This document shows positions 5,911-6,977 of a stretch of 6,977 nt of DNA, one piece after another. Below the pieces are notes generated by a model. The model saw only the letters and a list, made by a program, of their open reading frames with translations. It did not search any database and was not told where the DNA came from. Location: contig JAHEBK010000090.1 of NCBI GenBank assembly GCA_024642295.1, positions 1 to 6,977 on the forward strand. Direction: 5' to 3'. A program made the translations under genes and the position numbers. The stretch comes from Flavobacterium sp. GTDB taxonomy: Bacteria > Bacteroidota > Bacteroidia > Flavobacteriales > Flavobacteriaceae. Position 1 is the first letter of the stretch; every line of letters begins with the position of its first letter.

Positions 5911-6977
5911 TTATTTAGTTGTTAATTTTTTATCTACCACTCGCTCCATATAGTCTTGAATGAAAGCTTTACAATTTAATTCGATAGCATTCATTGCAGC
6001 GTTTCTATTGTTAATCAAATTATTTTTCAGCCCTTTATCATCTTTGTCATAAAAACCAAGTGCTTTTTGACCATCAAAGGTACAAATATAATTCCCCCTT
6101 GAAAATTGATAAATAGTCCCTGTAGAATTAATAACAAAAGGGGAACTCGATTTTTTATCTATCAAACTACGCCCCCAACTTCTAAAAGGCTTATCGTAAC
6201 CAATCATATCTAAAATAGTAGGGTAAATATCAATTTGTTGTGCTAAATCAGTATCTACTCCAACATAGTCACTATTGGGTTTGTAAATCAAAATAGGAAC
6301 TGCAAAACGATTTATTGGTTTTTGATATTCATCATAAAAAATTTGATTACCATGATCAGCTACCAAAACGAAGATTGTATTTGAAAACCAGGCTTCTTTT
6401 TTAGCTTCATCAAAAAATCTTTTTATAGCGTAATCTGTATACTCTGCACATTTATGGATTGGCACACCTCCTTCATGGAATCTATTTTTATATTTTTCAG
6501 GAATAATATAAGGTTCATGTGACGACACAGTAAATACAGATGCGAAAAAAGGAGCCTTTTTAGTATCCAATGTCTTTTTCATAAATTGTAAAAAAGGTTC
6601 GTCCCAAATTCCCCAAAAACCATCAAATTCTGAATCATCATTAAACTCGGTACGCCCATAATAATGATCAATTCCTAAGATATTACTAAACCCCAAAAAT
6701 CCCATCGAACCATTGGCAGCACCATGGAAAAAAGAGGTGTCATAACCTTCTCCTTTCAAAGTAGATATAATTGATTCAATTTTTTGTTTTGGATAAGGAG
6801 AAGACGTAAAAGCATCTTTAAAAGATGGAATTCCTGCCAAAACGGATGACATCCCGTGAATCGACTGGCGTCCATTTGCGTAAGCGTTTGTGAATATCAA
6901 ACTGTGTTGTGCCAAGGAATCCAAAAATGGAGCATGACTTTTATAATTCGGGATATTAGCATCTTTGTTAAAGGCAC
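5911..6977 (-). CDS. LTA synthase/sulfatase-family envelope enzyme, 5'-truncated by the window edge
   Basis: The frame stays open to the right edge, giving 354 visible residues and a TAA stop; the TTG at 6924 is internal (visible Leu18), so it is not the start. The missing part should hold the membrane-spanning N-terminal domain usual in the family. Seen, in visible numbering: APFLDSLAQHSLIFTNAYANG (15-35) leading to GRQSIHGM, where Ser38 is the likely nucleophile; SFFHGAANGSMGF (81-93); WGIWDEPF (121-128); VSSHEPY with His153; AEYTDYAIKRFF (177-188); VLVADHG with Asp207 and His208, probable metal ligands. These are hallmarks of the LtaS/OpgB/phosphoethanolamine-transferase branch of the alkaline-phosphatase superfamily, which uses Mn or Zn outside the cytoplasmic membrane to transfer or hydrolyse phosphate-linked groups. 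A Gram-negative flavobacterium should lack true lipoteichoic acid, so the substrate is more likely phosphatidylglycerol- or ethanolamine-derived decoration of a glycan or lipid. True sulfatase activity is unlikely, as the C/S-x-P-x-R motif is absent. It leads an operon with the phosphatase gene. Confidence 0.9.
   Translation of the reverse strand, partial: AFNKDANIPNYKSHAPFLDSLAQHSLIFTNAYANGRQSIHGMSSVLAGIPSFKDAFTSSPYPKQKIESIISTLKGEGYDTSFFHGAANGSMGFLGFSNILGIDHYYGRTEFNDDSEFDGFWGIWDEPFLQFMKKTLDTKKAPFFASVFTVSSHEPYIIPEKYKNRFHEGGVPIHKCAEYTDYAIKRFFDEAKKEAWFSNTIFVLVADHGNQIFYDEYQKPINRFAVPILIYKPNSDYVGVDTDLAQQIDIYPTILDMIGYDKPFRSWGRSLIDKKSSSPFVINSTGTIYQFSRGNYICTFDGQKALGFYDKDDKGLKNNLINNRNAAMNAIELNCKAFIQDYMERVVDKKLTTK

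Noticed and set aside
5911..6924. Reading the sulfatase-like gene as complete from TTG 6924
   Set aside because: The frame continues without a stop to the window edge, and the residues upstream (KSHAPFLDSLA) belong to the conserved family motif, so the gene is truncated by the window.

Overview
The window is AT-rich, and its proteins and promoter-like elements fit Bacteroidota, most likely the family Flavobacteriaceae (Flavobacterium-like). The reasons are a DnaB and an AccA with strongly flavobacterial sequence, TAnnTTTG-type -7 elements, start codons without Shine-Dalgarno sequences, and a long secreted protein typical of Flavobacteria. Seven protein-coding genes are visible, two of them cut by the window edges. 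I see no tRNA, rRNA, CRISPR array, insertion sequence or att-like site.

Layout. At the left edge, on the + strand, is the 3' part of a LuxR-type response regulator (1-579), followed by a small lipoprotein of unknown function (680-1057). Everything to the right is on the - strand. Reading in the direction of transcription from the right edge: an LTA-synthase/sulfatase-like envelope enzyme (5911-6977, N-terminus missing); 10 nt later a membrane-anchored tyrosine/dual-specificity-type phosphatase (5304-5900); then accA (4182-5135); dnaB (2494-4041); and a secreted protein of about 420 residues (1092-2354) often labelled 'asparagine synthetase B' in Flavobacteria, although it lacks the hallmarks of that enzyme. 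The secreted-protein and lipoprotein genes converge with only 34 bp between them.

Transcription. Two convincing Rho-independent terminators separate accA from dnaB (4137-4160) and dnaB from the secreted-protein gene (2433-2467), so these neighbours are probably separate transcription units despite sharing a strand. Candidate -7 boxes of the form TATnTTTG lie upstream of the lipoprotein gene, the secreted-protein gene and accA; none has a convincing -33 partner. The sulfatase and phosphatase genes are almost certainly one operon. No gap between genes exceeds 170 bp.

Biology. accA (fatty-acid synthesis) and dnaB (replication) are housekeeping genes. The rest concerns the envelope or signalling: a regulator, a lipoprotein, a secreted protein with a possible glutamine-amidotransferase-like fold, and the sulfatase/phosphatase pair. 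I do not see an obvious new multi-gene system. The points most worth following are the sulfatase/phosphatase pair, the dubious 'asparagine synthetase' and the SSB-like acidic tip of DnaB.
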